In this document: piece after piece, positions 21,301 to 36,300 of the stretch
Layout of the letters: every line of letters begins with the position of its first letter
Position numbering within the stretch: the first letter of the stretch is position 1
From: Arcuatula senhousia
Lineage: Eukaryota; Mollusca; Bivalvia; Mytilida; Mytilidae
DNA: 64,000 nt
Direction of reading: 5' to 3'
Assembly (NCBI GenBank): GCA_963971305.1
Contig: OZ020305.1
Coordinates: forward strand, 219,001 to 283,000
The notes under the pieces: model-generated
Told to the model about the DNA's origin: nothing
Seen by the model: the letters and a program-made list of their open reading frames with translations, nothing else
Database searches by the model: none
Translations under genes and position numbers: made by a program

Positions 21301-24300
21301 TTTCTTCGTGCTGTTCTTGGTCGTGTTTATCGGTTTTTTCGTTTCCCATTCGGACTTTTGACACTCGAATGCCCCATGGACCTTCTTGTTCTTTCGGTTA
21401 ATATCTAGAGTCGATTTCCGACTGTAAAGAGATCTGCGGAACTTTGTGTATACCCAGGCACATGAGTACAACAGCTTTCCCATGGACTATTTACACTAAA
21501 AAGCCAAATATTTACATCTAAAATTATGTACAGGCCGCTGGATCTAGTGTGAGGTAGGGCTAGCCGTGAGGAGAGCCCTAAAGTCTTCTATGGAGCATGC
21601 TGATGTTGCCGCTGGTGGTAGTCGGTTCCATTCTGCTACAGTTCTAATAAAGAAGGTGTTTCTGTAGGTGGTGTTATTGGACCTCTCTTGGTAGAGTCTA
21701 TGTTGTCCTCTTGTTCTGCTGTCTGCACTTTGGAGGTATAGATCCTTGGAGATGTCCACAAGGTTATGCTGGATCTTGTACAGCATACAAAGTCTGCTGC
21801 GTCTTCTGCGTTCTTCCAGACTTTCCCATCCAAGTGTCTCGATCATCTTGGTAACACACCCAGGTGTTCGGGTTGTATAGTCGTTTGTTACAAAGCGTGC
21901 AGCTCTCCTCTGTACATTTCCCAGTGCCTTGATTTTGTTCTGGCTAGTAGGGTCCCAGACTGTTGCTGCGTATTCCATCGTAGGTCTGACTATAGATGTA
22001 TATGTAGTCTCCCTTACAGTCTTCGGACAGTCTTTTATGTTTCGTCTGATAAACCCGAGTGTTTTATTACCATTAGATATGACATTGTCCACATGCTTGT
22101 CCCAGGATAGAGTGCTGGTAAGGGTTACTCCAAGGTATTTACTGGCTGGTTCTATCTCAAGAGAGTGACCTTGCAGGTGATAATGGGTCTCCAGTACTGG
22201 TTTTGATTTGCCGCTGGTTATCCTTATTACTGTACATTTGGTGGGAATGAATGCCATTTGCCAGGTGCTTTCCCATGATTCTAATGCAGTTAGATCTTTT
22301 TGAAGCAATTTGCTGTCGTTTTGGCTGTTTATTTCTCTAAATAGGATGGTGTCATCAGCAAAGAGTCTTGTCTCTGAGTGTTCTATTGAGTCTGGCATGT
22401 CGTTGATGTATACCAGGAAGAGAAGGGGGCCAAGTACTGATCCTTGTGGTACGCCTGACATAACTGGAGCAGATGCTAATTTGGCTCCTTCTAGGACGAC
22501 ATTCTCGCTTCTGTTGTTTATAAATGACCCTATCCAGTTAGTTGTTTTAATGTCGACTCCATAGTATTTCAGTTTATGAAGCAATCTTGTGTGTGGGACT
22601 TTGTCAAACGCTTTTGCAAAATCTAGGAGAATAATATCTACTTATGATCCTTTTACAAGTCGTTTGGCGATCTCTTGAACAGTAACAATCAGTTGGGTTT
22701 CGCAAGATCGTTTGTTCCGGAAACCATGCTGAGCATCAGTAAGGATTTTGTTGCGGTCGAAGTGCCTCATGATACTGCTGTGTATGATGTGTTCGAGTAT
22801 CGTGCAGGAGATGGAAGTCAGGGATACAGGTCGGTAATTAGCAGCTATGCGTCTATCACCCTTTTTGAAGATTGGTACAACTAATGCGTTCCTCCAGTCT
22901 TGTGGTACTTCTCCAGTCCTGAGCGAAAAACGATATATGTGAGTGAGTACAGGTGCAAGTTGTTCTGCAGCTTCTCGTAGTATAAAGGCTGGTATGTCGT
23001 CTGGGCCTGTAGCTTTGTATGGTTTTTGGTTTTTGGTTTTTCAATAACTTTAGAACACCCTGTTCTGTTATGTTGATATTCTTCATGGTGGTGAAAGGAC
23101 TTGGGCCTTTATCTGGCTGTTGGTGTGGTCTTCCTGTGTAAATACTGACTTAAATTGGTCATTGAGTACATTGGCTTTAAGCTGATTGTCACTTCTTATA
23201 AAACCATGTGTGTCTTTTAGTGGAGCTACTCCCATGAATTCCTGGCCTTTGCTTTTTATATAAGTCCAGAGCCTCTTGGTGTTTTCCCTATCATATATTA
23301 CCTCTGCCATATATTCTTTACTGGCTTTCCTTATTTCCCATTGAACTTCCTTTTGGAGTTTTTTGTATCTGTCTTTGTCTCGCTTATTCTGGGTCTTTCT
23401 AGCTTTTTTATGGGTTTTATTTTTCTGATTTATCTTATGTCTAATTCTGGTGTTTATCCATGGGTTTGAGTGATGTGGTTTTGGTTGTTTTGGATGGAAC
23501 CCTTTTCTCCATTATACCGTGTATTGTATCTTTAAAATCTGTCCACATCTATTCTATGCTGTTGAAGGATCTGTCTTTTAGAGTTGCGCCATATGCTGAT
23601 ATGTCTTCCTGTATTTTACACAGCAGAATCTTTCTTCTTACTGGTTTTGGTTTCAGCATCTTGCAAGCTATGTCTAGTAGAACTATGTCGTGGTCACTGT
23701 TACCAATGGATGGGATTGGTTTGCAACGCTGTTTGAATGACGGATGGGTTGTAAAGATAACGTCCAATATGTTGTTTTTTCGTGTTGGAAAGTCCACGAG
23801 TTGCTCTAGTCCATTATCTGCAACCATATGTTGGTCTGTAAAAGGTTGCTACCCTTAATCGCTTCTTTCCCTCAACTTTGATAGTTCCACTTATGAGTTC
23901 CAAGTTTTTACTTCTTTCTATATTCTTCTTTCTATATTTCCAAGTTGAAGCTCCTTTTTAGCTGCGATGAGTACCCCACCATGTGGGTCTTTTGGTCTGT
24001 CTCTTCTTTCCACGTCAAAGTTTAGTTATTCCGGAAATATTTTACTAGTTTTGATATTTGGATCTAGCCAGGTCTCTGTCCCAAGGGTCATATCTGCGTC
24101 TGTGGATTCTAAGACTGTCTCTAGCATTTTTCCTTTTTTTCGTAGGCTTTGGAAATTCATGTTGAGTATTCTAATGGTACTTTTGGTTCTGTATTTATGG
24201 TTCCGTTGGTTGTTTGGCTTAGGTGAAGATGTATGGATCGGTGAACCTGTTTTGCTAGTTGGTGAGCATGGAGCGTAAGAGGTATTTTGAGATTCAATGT

Positions 24301-27300
24301 TTGATCCTGATGTTGATTCTATTGATTGGCTGGATAAGCTGTCAAGTAAGGATGGGTTTGTTGACAAATTAAGTGGTAAGCTTTGGCTTGCTGTTTGGGT
24401 TGCCATGTCGTATAAAATGGTGGAAGAATGGTTTGGCTTGGTACACGATGGCTTGGATGCATCTTTGCTTCTTTCAATAATTTCTAAAAAATGAGAATTT
24501 GTGTAAAACCTTCTTATATATGGTTAATACTATATCTGTGTAATACAGACATATAAAATTTATTATGAATTTTGATATATGTTTGCTTGTTTTAATTGGA
24601 GGGTTTTTCCTACATATCCTCTCCGGGAAGTGTTCTATTTTCAGCCTGCTCTCAATTCTTTTCCAAAAGTCTGGTTACCTCAAATGATATCTTCAGTAAT
24701 GATTCCTTGTATGATGGGGAACCAGAGGATATATATTCTCTTCAAAAGGTTAAGGTAAATTGTGTGGCAGCCTCCAAACTTTTCAATTTTGGTTGCTTTA
24801 AGGTAATAATAAATAAAAAAATCAGAAAAAAATTTAACAATCTCTTTAAGCTTGGAAAATATATACCAGTATTGTTAATAAAAGACTTTTATTAAAGCTA
24901 CGAAAAGTCCATTAACAGTGCGATTTTTGTAGACACTAACATGAAATTGTCTTGTACAATCATTTTCTTCACCAGTTGTATTATGCAAACGAGATGCATA
25001 TGACCCAAGTTTGAACTCACTCGGAAGGGCCAGTGCAAGCGCATCTGAAAATACTATGGGAAATGGATGTAAACAAACGTCTTGGTCCGAAAAGATATGT
25101 TCTGCACATTGCTTTTGTAACTGTTTTGTTTTTTCTTTTCCCCTTTCCTCTAAAAATGATGACAAAAACAAGAGAAAGTGGTTTAGAAAATTCCCCAATG
25201 GGGTATAATGTCATTGAATTTATCGAGTTTTCAATTGAATAGGCCCGGTTAATATATAGCACAATAAAAAGAAAACAGGTACGGATGTATTGTTAATTTT
25301 ACACGATAACAACTTTTACTTTCAGTATTTCTTAAGCGCGGAAAGATATTACTGGTCAAATAAAGAAGGTATACATATATTTATTTTCAACCCAGAACTT
25401 TACATACTCTCACTTCAATATATATTTTTGTTTGTTTTGATATGTTCGGTTAAAATCGGACTGTCGTTCACGAAAGTTAATGAGTGGCCATTGGTATCAC
25501 AATTCTTTCAAAAATCAGCTTAATTTCTAGCCGAATGAAATGGTTTGGGTTATGCGTAATTTTTTTGAAGAGTATATATCTATCCTTTGTTTTGAATATC
25601 TACGGGATGTCAGCGTTTTGTGTACCAGTAAAATATTATTCTTTCTCGAATATCCAGTTTGTAAAATCTTATTTCAATGCAAAACGTTCCGATTAAATCT
25701 AAATAAGTATCGATCGGGCATTCAAGTGTCGAAACTCCTAAAATGTAATTTACAATATACCTGTCATAATGTGCTTTCCATATTGCTATGGGTGTTTTTG
25801 TTAAAACCTTAAATTCCTCCGGATATTCTTCTCTAAAAGTCTCAGCAATTCCTAACACATCTACAATAATGCTTTCGCCACCTTCAACACATGCATCATA
25901 CCTAAAATATCAAACTCTTACTATTTACCAAATAAATAAAATTAGATGGGGAATATTTGTACGCAAGACATTTACATTAATCAGCACCAATTAAAAAAAT
26001 CTGCGTCTGCGTCTGCAGCCTCAAATATAACCAGTGGTCTCCGCTGAAGATCTTGCAAAATAAATCATAGTATACACGACTTCCGAATGAGTGCACCTAT
26101 TTTTTTTTCTTTCGTTTTGAAAATTAAGTTTTTGTTAAATATTCAAATCGAGACTTAATTTGAATTTATGGGGTTAAGAAGGAATGATTACCATAAAGCT
26201 TTTTTAAATACACCTTTCAAAAATTGATTTTGCTGTGCTCGTTTGTTTTTACTTGTTTTGTCGTTGTCTTTTCCGTCTTTTGACATTCGAATGCAATGCC
26301 TCATTGGTGCTTCTTTGCTCCTCTTTTCTGTTTCATCAGTTGCTTATTTTCATCGTACTTTCAATTGTCCTTTATATTTTTCTGTTTACATGTTAATAGT
26401 ACCTTTGTGCTTGCCTCTTTGCTTCTTTCATCTTAATAATTAGGAATTGTTTTAAACCCTGTCAGACCAATTAAAAGCTTAACAGTGTTATAATGTTAAA
26501 GAAGCCTTTCATGCTGTAAATCTTGGTGTTAAATTCCTATGCAATTTGTCTCTGAGAGTCCACATTCCAACCAAAAAATACCAACATACTTAAGTTAAGA
26601 ACCATCCCACTTTTAGTAACCTTTTCGTAAGGGAAGAAAATAATTCTTGATTAGATGATTGGCAACCCCGCTATCATATGGGTGCAATATTGGAAGCAGA
26701 GGTAATTTGTCAAGCCTTAGATGCAATGATTTATATGTGATAATTATCTATGTGAAACCAGAACGACGGGAACGCAGTTGTGGTCATCGTACATAAAATG
26801 CGCCAAAGCTTTGCGATGAAACTACTATTGGATTGTTCCATTGTTCAAAAAGCCTATAGAGCTTCATCACATTCACGCTTAGTTTTATTCTAACCCCCTT
26901 TAAAAATACAAAACCTTGTATAAACATGTCTTGAAAGTCCTATCACTGACCCAAAATCCAACCTTAATCGACTTACCTCAATTGTTATTGAAATCGATTA
27001 CAATCGCTTATTCAAACCTTTCGAAGTTCAACACAAAAACAGTAAAGACAACCGTTCTTTTATTTCACTTCCATTTTAAACAAAAGTTTAGATCCAATAA
27101 ATTAAGCAAATATTCTACATCATAATTTAGTTCCCCCTTATTTTAAGATAAGAATATTCCCGTTTTCTCTTATACTTATACTTCCATTTTTGCACACAAG
27201 GTCTACAAATACGAACAAGTGTTTTGAGATTTCCAAATAAACGACTTTAAAGGAAATCAGACCGAATAGATAATCCGTATGGATCAATTATCACTGGTGA

Positions 27301-30300
27301 CATTTACATCATGGAAAATGATTTACTAGACAATGTTTTGGCAAAAAGGACAAAAAAATATCGTGAGCCAATGCGTAACAACTTGAACCATAATTTTTTA
27401 AAAAAAAATAATGGATCCAGATGAAGACTATGTTAGAAAAGAGAGTGACTTATTGGGAATCTTTTTACCTTAAGGCATGTAAGAATACTAGCCCTGGAAC
27501 GGCTTCTTGATGCAGTAAATCTTGATGGAAATCAATAGATGCTGTTGTATTAGCTATGTGATCTTGTGTAGGGTCAAAATTGATATCTGAAAACTTAAGA
27601 TGTACCATTGTTCTATAAAAATTTAGTACAAAAGTTAAATACTAGTATGCTTTTTTTTCGTTGTAAGTAAAATGTTAAACATATCATTGCATATTCATGC
27701 TGAAGGCATGTTTCGCATTTCTAATAACTAAAAAACTATTTTAATTGCAATTAAACATATTTTCAATTAATATTTTAACTTTTGTTAAGGAATAAAATAT
27801 TTTTTCGTCATTTGGATAACTCCTACGGCATAGTTTAATTGATTTTTTCCTTTAGAAATTTTAATACCCCCGTGAACGAATTACTTACTCGACTCAATTG
27901 ACTAATTGTTAGTGCAGACTTTGTAGCCAACGCATCCGAAAATGTTATTCTGCTTGATAGAGGAACATTGTTCATGATTAAAAGACGCAACTATCAACTG
28001 GACATATGTATCTCAACGCCCAAAAAATTACAAAACGTGCTGTGCTCCTTTGATTGTTGTTGTCACTCATATTTTTGGAGGCTGTTGAAGGTGCCTCTAT
28101 ACAAATATACAATTTCTATCTCTCAAATGAACACTTCATACATGTTTTGGTTTATTTTTCTCTGATTGCCAATTACAGAAAACGACATACTTTGCATTGA
28201 GTGATGACAACGAGACGGGTTTGTTGAAATTAATAAACTATGAACTCTTCCAGACAACCTGAGTTTACCCTTGTTTCAACGTGAATTCACCATGTTGATT
28301 GCAGTTTTTATGTGTGTATTTTTTTGCGTTACATCTTATTAATGTTGTATTGTATTGATGTGAATTTCATCGTATTATTGATGTATTTCTTCTTCTTCTG
28401 TTAGGGAGGCGACTTACTTTAAAATAATCGCGCCTTTTTACTTACCATTATCATTTATAGCTGAAATTAAAATTCAATACCGTAGGCGAGTTTTGTTTTA
28501 TCTGTGACGTCGATTTCGTTGAATGTATAACTTTGATAATGGAGGAAACCTTAACATATTTAAGAACTGAACGGCCTTAGATTGAGTTAAAATAAAAATA
28601 AAATTAAAAATTTAAAAAAGAATAAGATGAAAAAGAATGACAGAAAACAGAAAAAAAATAAAGATACCAAATAAAAATGAAATAATTTTGCTAATATTAG
28701 AAATAATGTGAATAAAAAGGGGAAAAAAGGGGGAGTCGATGAAAAGTACGAGGGTCGAACCACTTGTGTATTGACCCTATATTTATCGATGCATTCGAAA
28801 ATAAAATATCTCAAATTAGATATTTATTCCCAATTTTATACTGATCCTTTCTTGACTTGAACAATTCCCACATACATTTTTATCAATTACATCATGTCCA
28901 TTTAGTTTGGGTAATGTAGTTTCTGGCACTTGGAACAGGAGAGACGTTTATAGTCTCCCCTATTCCCTTTGACAGACAAATATACATGTACTTACTTACA
29001 ATTTGGGATGGAGGTGATTTGGATTCAATATCCTATAGAAGACCCGAAATACCCAACCCATTCGTTCAGTCGCGAAAGATCAGCAGAGTATAGCTTATAT
29101 ATATATTTATTGATGTATTTGGTGACAACTGATTATATATCAACATGTTTTTACCTTCTCCTTTTGAATTTCTATTGACATTTTTGTAATTCCTACTTTT
29201 GAATTCTTATTGGTATTATTGCTTTTTTCCAGCCATTACAAAACCTTTGCTACAACACAACATCTGTGATCATCTGAGAGATCGAAATTGCGTATTTTTA
29301 TTCATGACATTTCATTGAGAGAATATAAAATCAACAAAAGCGAAAACGTTCCAATAGGACTTTTTAATGTCAAAAGTCGTATGTCCAAAATTGGAAGAAC
29401 AAACTCAGTTCTCATCGACGACAATAATGTGCAACTGCTTACCAACCTAACGTTTCTTACTTACGAAATCATACAGAGTTCTTTGGACAGGTGCAATTTG
29501 TTCAGCAACCTACAAACAAACAAAAACAATAAGTTTATTATTAATAGCTTATATTTCTTTGATAATGCTATTAGTTAATCATCATAACTTCTACACTTGA
29601 ATTGCTCAAAGAAGCAGTTTACCTTCATAACAATTTCATTTTCTGTGGGAACACCAATGACCAGACAGAAACCATGCTTATTTATCAACTGTAACCACCT
29701 TAAACGAGATAAAGAGAGCTTTACGACTTTTTATAACTCTGCTATACATTATTTAAGAGAACGTAAAAGATTTAAAGAAACTGTTATATTATGATGAATT
29801 ATCATAAAGGAACTTTTAGTTTAATCAGTTGAACACTGTAGATCGTAATTGTTTAATAAATTGAATAATTCGGTTTGAAGTACTAAGTTTGCCTTGTTTG
29901 CCTTGATATAGTGTTGTTAGTCCATATGGCAACATTCCTGATTGCTTTAATACAAATAGTTTGAAACAAGGTTGTGTTTTTTCAACTGTTATGTTTAATA
30001 TGTATTACTACCTATTATAAAGAAAAAGGCAGCGATACTGAAATTAGATCGTTTGTTTCCGTCGTTTCTATATTTACAAAAGCTCTTTGCAATGTACATA
30101 CTTTCACTTTTCACTCGGGGGCTATATTCGGATTCTCAATCTTCGGATTTCCATCAAGACAATATGGCCGCGACCGGTGGATTATGTGTTCCGCTTCGGA
30201 TTATATTTTAGTCGGTGTAGCATATCTTGCATAGCTTTAGCGTAATGGATATTTGATTTTGGATTGCGAAAATTTACTTAATTGAATAAAGTTTAAAGGA

Positions 30301-33300
30301 CAAAAATACTATTCGGACACCAAAAATAAGTAAAATCTTGCAAAAAAGTTGTACACAGCATCTTCGTTTTTCATGCTTTTATGTGGCGGTGTTTTAAAGC
30401 AACAATGCGATTCAACTAGATCATGTAGCGTACATGGCGTAGTCACTTTATCAGGTTGTGCACATGTTTAAGCGTACTTTCTTATAAATTCTGACTGCAA
30501 AATGTTCATTCATTGAATAAAGTTTATTATCACAGACAGAAATAATGCTTATGCAAAATAGGTCAATCAGACACACACAAGCATTTTATTGATTTTTAGA
30601 AAATGACAAAATAGCCACATTGGGTCATTCGTCTGTCTTGATCTAGGTCATTTTAATAAGGATAAATAATTTTATCTATTTCTCACAAAGCTATTGCGGG
30701 ATCCGGAAAAATAAACTTATTTGTCACAAGTTATTGGTTGTTCGAAAATGTTATCAATGCTTGATAATTTTGTGGATTCACCACACAGAGACCAATGTCG
30801 CCACAACTACAAACATGTCAGAAAATAATTTTAAATGTGCAGAACCACAGGGGCTTGGATTATAGAGTAGGGGGGGCGACTGAAAAGTCAATATAGATGA
30901 CCAGAATCCAAGCCCTTGTGTGCGGAACATGGATTGCAACGTTCGTGTATAAGTTTGCTTTAGTCTATATCATAAAGGGAGGGACAATCTTTGAATAGGT
31001 GACAATCAAAAATATTTGAGCAGTGGCGGATCCGGGGGGGGGGGGTTCCGAGATTGGAATTTTCCTCCTTTCCGACAAAAATTTCGCAAGTAACGTCTTG
31101 AATTTGTGGATCTGGCCCTGTTTGAGTTATAATATAATTTATTGCTATTAGACGTTAAAATTTATATTTCATTTCAAAAGAAACTGCTTTATATGATTAC
31201 GCAAGATGCAGAGATGCCAAGGGGTCATTTGAATGACAATGCAAAATTTTAAGACAAAACTAGTCATCAATACAAACGAGAACAATAGTTACAATGAAAC
31301 AGACAACGCAAAAACAAACAACCAAACATCTATCTGAAACTACAAACTAAAGTCGTTACGAGAGGGCTTCCAAATGGTATAAATCAGGTCCTGCTTGATG
31401 CAACAGACCAGTCGCGTTGCTAATTGTCAATGAAGCATTGATAATAATAAAATGACTTTTTTTCAGATATATAATATTATTTGCAGAAATATTTTTTTAA
31501 ACTTTACCTGTATTAAATAACAGTAAATTCAGTTACATGTAACCCTTGAAAAAAATTGCAACACGTATATTTTAGACGATAATGAGATGGAATAAGTGTA
31601 CGCAACACAACCAATATAAAGAAACGGTATTTTAAAAAATCACAATGAAAACAGCCAGCAGTCTTCAACGTGACCGCACTCGCTGCTCGTCGTCTTGTTA
31701 CTGATATAAAAGATTAGATATTAGTATATATATTAATGGTTGTTATTGTATTACATGCAGATGACTTAATTCTTATGTCGAAATATGGAGAAGATAAGTC
31801 AAAATCGTTATGAAAAATCGAGTCTATGGATGATGAAAGAGAGAGAGAAAAAAAACAATAGAAGGCATACGAAATAGCACATGATTAACAAAACAAAAGG
31901 TGAAACTTACAAAACTACAGATAAAAGATAAGTGTTAGGTTAAGGTTCAGAGAAAAGGGTTAGGTTAAAGGGATAGTGCAGGGTTAGAGCTCCAGATTAG
32001 GATTAGAGCTGGGGTAAGGGTTAGATTTCAAAGAAAACATATAAGAAAAGGGGGAAGAACTGAAAAAGGGACGAAAAAAGTTATAATCAATGACCTGCTA
32101 AAAATCGTTTTTGTTGAATGCACACGATTTGACTGTGAGAGACATAAGGTGGGTTTCTCAGTATCAAAAGGCTAAGATTTAACATTGGTCCTATGGGAAT
32201 AAACCAGGGGTCATCAAGTGCATAGCGTTCTATAGTGGCGCACATTACTACTTAGATTCGAAGGTTATCAAAATATGTTGAACCTATTTGTACCACATTA
32301 GAATATGTATATCGTGATAGGCGGAAACGCAACTGTACAGTGTGACAGATACACATATACAGACACACAGAAAAGCGGTCAGATGGGCAAAATGAAAACC
32401 AATGAGTGTCTGCAACTTTGATACGCTCGTTGGTGCCCTAATAATTAATTGTCAAATGGTAGCCAAAACTTTGATATGTTTTGTTTAAAACTAAGAATTA
32501 AAATTAGCTTTGACTCATTATTCAATTTTTTAAATATTGGACGAACACAGACGTATTATATTTTTATAAACTTAAACAAAGGTAATAAAAAAAACTACGG
32601 AACTTGAATGATCAATCTCATAGTCCAGAGAAAATGACAAAAACGAATCAGTCATATTGGAGAATTGGTGGATCGCAATGGTCCTGACTTGGTACAGGCA
32701 TTTCAAACGAAATGGTGGGTTAAACCAGGTTTTATGGCGCCAAACCTCCCTCTTCCATTGCGATCTTAGGATCCGGTAATAACCATAGAACACAACATAG
32801 TTGTGAGACACAATAGGGATATTGAGGTGATCATCTCAGTACAGCAGACCAGTCAAACACTAATTAAAACAATTAACTACCATATCTTTTAACTCAATTT
32901 TGAACTTTTCTACTAGTGGCTGATAACGAAGAAAGAATTTTTTAGGGATCGTATGAGACGTATTTTCTTATTTGATCTTTCTATTTTGATTATTTGAAGC
33001 TGATGACCTGAAATTCTAAATTACAATTTCATATATGATTAATAAATAACAAAGAGGGCTAGTCTTTAAATTGTTTTAACTGTACATATTTACTTGAACT
33101 GTCCACTTTTTATTTTTTATAAATATGCAAATATAAATAATACATTTTTCAAGGAAAAATATCACAAACTTAAATAGTTTCTTTGCGTTAAATACATATT
33201 AGATAGATCTTCATGGTAGGTATACCTGTTTTCTTTTTTGTATTTAACTTAGTTGATTATAAAGTTTATTAAATGTGGTTAAACAGGACTAAATAAACCG

Positions 33301-36300
33301 CATTTAACACTTCAAACTTTTAAATCCATGGTGATACGTAGACTCCATAATCTGAAGCGGGCGGAATGTTGCTACACAAGAAGGAAAAGTTGGAAATTAG
33401 AAAGTTGAAGTCATCACGTTAGAACATATTTTGTCTTTTATTTACCTTAATACCCCTTCATCTCCGCTAAGAATTTCTTTGTACTCTATTTTTGCCAGGT
33501 TCTAAAAAATATCAGAGTAATTGTACCTACCGAAAATCGAAAGAAATTATGTATAAATGTACATAGTCGTTAAGTATGAAGCATATTTTAAAAAGAACAT
33601 ATATCAAAAATGCTCTTATAGACAAAATACTTTGATAGATTGTTTCACGTGTTTACAGCAGGCAATCGCAGAAAGCAGCAAAGATGCACCAATGGGACAT
33701 CGCAAATTCCTAACAGGCAGACTCTAGACAAATAGGAACGTAAAGTTGCTTTTTATTTAAATTTCATATTCGTTATTGATTTTGTCTGATCACTAAACAA
33801 TTCTCGCTTTGGTGACTGTCTAAATTTCATTAAACCTCAGCAATATTTATTACAACGAAGTTCCAGTCAACAAATTTGCTACGTCTGACGCGCGTTTATT
33901 CTTTTCAGGCTCATCGGAAGCGCTATATCCAAAACATTAAAAATGCTAAGTTAGGGCTAGGGTTAGGGTTAGGGTTAGGCATTTTCAATATTTTTGGTAG
34001 AGCGCCTCTGATGAGTCTTGAATAGACGAAACGCGCGTCAGGCGTAGCAAAATTTATTGTCTGGAACTTTGTTGTCATTTGTATTTTGAACACACGTGAA
34101 GGTTAGCACTGCTGGTGGAGTTTTAATTCCCCGAGGTTAGCCTGCTCCGGCACCAACACTTTTGAGTTGGAGAAAACATCAAAGCTTTAAATTATCCGTC
34201 TAAATTTCAAAATTGTCTAAATTCTAAGTTTCTTCCTACCCCAGACATAGGTTGATTATCTTAGTAATAATTTGGTTCCCCAGTTTAGTAGTTTTGGTTT
34301 TATTGTTCTATGCTCTTCATATTCATATAGTGTTTGGCATTTTCAAAATTTTTGGTAGAGCACCTCTGATGAGTCTTGAATAGACGAAACGCGTGTCAGG
34401 CGTAGCAAAATTTATTGTCTGGAACTTTGTTGTCATTTGTATTCTATTACAAAATCTGCCATTATGGATCTTTTTATATTCACGCATGTTTATGCAAGTT
34501 GATTCAAGTACACTTATTCCCCCATCGCATTATCATTTATGAAGAGCACAGAACAATTAAAACAAAATATGCCAAACTAGAACCTGATTTATGATTAGGA
34601 TCGACTTGTGGTTTGGGAAGCCTTAGTTTGTGTTCTTCAAACAAGAAGTGTTGATAACGGAAAGGGCTTACCTCTTCGAATTAAAACTCCGCAAGCAGCA
34701 TTGACCATGACAGGTGTTAGAAATAAAAATTAAAACAAAGACTTGTTACGCATGATGACGAGCATTCAAGACTCATTGGAGATGCTCCATTCAATAGATT
34801 GAAAATGGAAAAGGTTTTAAGAATATGAAGAGAACAACAATAAAGCCAAAATACAAATGCCAAACTGAGATTGAGGTCACCGTAGATTCTTAAAGTTTCG
34901 CTTCATTAACTCGAAATCGATAAACCGGGAAGACATTGTACAAATTACAATACCAAAAAACTGGTTAATATGGTAAAACTGTATATCGATATTGAAAGGA
35001 GTAACCTCTCAGCAGCAGCATTTGAATTAAACAAATTGGAAGGTCAAAAACCAAAAGTATTGGTTCGAACAGGAAAGCAAAATCCAGCACGGAAAATATC
35101 GAGCCTGTGCAGTACAAGAGAAGAAACCTGACGTTTTAAACAATTAAGAATTGATCAATCTGGAATTTCAATAACGAAAAATATCGAAAAAAAATAGAAA
35201 AATAACAATCGTTGGCAAAATTGCGGAAGTGCTATAGCAAGCAGGAACACATTCTCCAGGGTCACATGTGTCCATTCTCTTTTAGACTTTCTTGTTTGTT
35301 GTGTTGCGTACACTTATATCACATCTCTTTATCATCTATTGAGTTCACGTTGATTAATGCGGTTTAATTATAAAATGTGCAATGTATTTGTAGGGTTGGT
35401 TTTGTGATGATTTAGTGTCTACCGATTTTATTATTGAATTTTCGACATTTTGACATTTGATTGCCCCACTGGTACACCTATGCTCTTCATATGAATCCGG
35501 AGTAAGATACTACAGTTGAGTCCAGTTCTAACATCTCTACTGTCCAGCTCTCCTGACAGTTCTAGAACTGTTCTAACCCTGGACAGCCCCTGTCACAAAC
35601 TGTTCCGGGGTAGAACTGTCAGGAACTGTTCTAACCCATGACACCTTTAGAGCTATTCTAGGCCCTGACAGCTTAGAACTGTTCAGCATGGGCCCTGACA
35701 GGTTAGAACTGTTCTAGCCTAGGACAGTTCTGCGCCCTGACAGTTCTGTCCTGTGACAGTTCTTAATGACTTCATGCATGTTTATTGTAACGGTTTTGTT
35801 TGTGTTAAGTCAAAATGCCTCCAGTAAAAGTCAGTCTATGTATAATAAAGCCTATAGGTCATTGTACTTATTTTATATTTTATCTAATTTGTCTTTAATT
35901 TTATTCTATTTCTGTTGTACTGAGTCCCAACCATTATACAGTTTAAATCAATAATCATTGTATCAATCTCATGGTAAAACTTTTGTTCAGGCATGATGTT
36001 CTTTTGTTTTCTAATACTCTGATAATCTGTGACTGTGATTTTACCTTAAACTTTTTAAAAACTGCTAAAGGGAACCCTTTCTCTTTATTAGATTTTCTGT
36101 TCAAAAGAAGAAACTCAGGCCGTAAGTCTTAAAAATTGTCTACTTTTGTAAGCCATGCTCAATTGCGAGCCTGGACATAAAAACATCCGGTCTTTAAAAT
36201 AATAATAATTCTCCAAATCCAGAAAATGACACATATTTCTGCGCCATACACGATCAGGGATAAAGTTTTCCCTGACAGGATTTATGAATTTATTTTGACC

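Larger units (their letters stand above)
29700..33445. other. Intron of the dioxygenase gene with repeat debris
   Basis: Holds one end of a GGCGGATCC-type repeat (31022-31070, CAGTGGCGGATCCGGGGGG), an R2 fragment (31200-31430), an R1 copy (31576-31700), degenerate GGGTTAGG-like tracts (31925-32030) and a Penelope family B 3' end (32570-32975). 33340-33430 holds a short piece of family A RT. Nothing else was recognised in this intron. Confidence 0.55.
33980..34445 (+). mobile_element. Hammerhead retrozyme (family A), dimer on plus strand
   Basis: Two hammerheads at 34003 and 34361 are 358 bp apart, the same spacing as at 18437/18795. The body between has CTGGTGGAGTTTTAATTCCC and TTTGGTTCCCCAGTTTAG. 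The tail GCAAAATTTATTGTCTGG is present after both ribozymes. Confidence 0.87.

Noticed and set aside
24875..25262. Overlapping open frames on both strands near 25 kb
   Set aside because: No domain, no splice support, and both strands are equally open; it looks like chance in an intron.
28587..28814. Hydrophobic minus-strand open frame of 75 codons
   Set aside because: Low-complexity A-rich sequence; the F/L-rich peptide is a by-product of base composition.
32990..33030. CTGATGA followed by TGAAATTC as a third ribozyme type
   Set aside because: No stem II or stem I pairing around it; probably a chance match.
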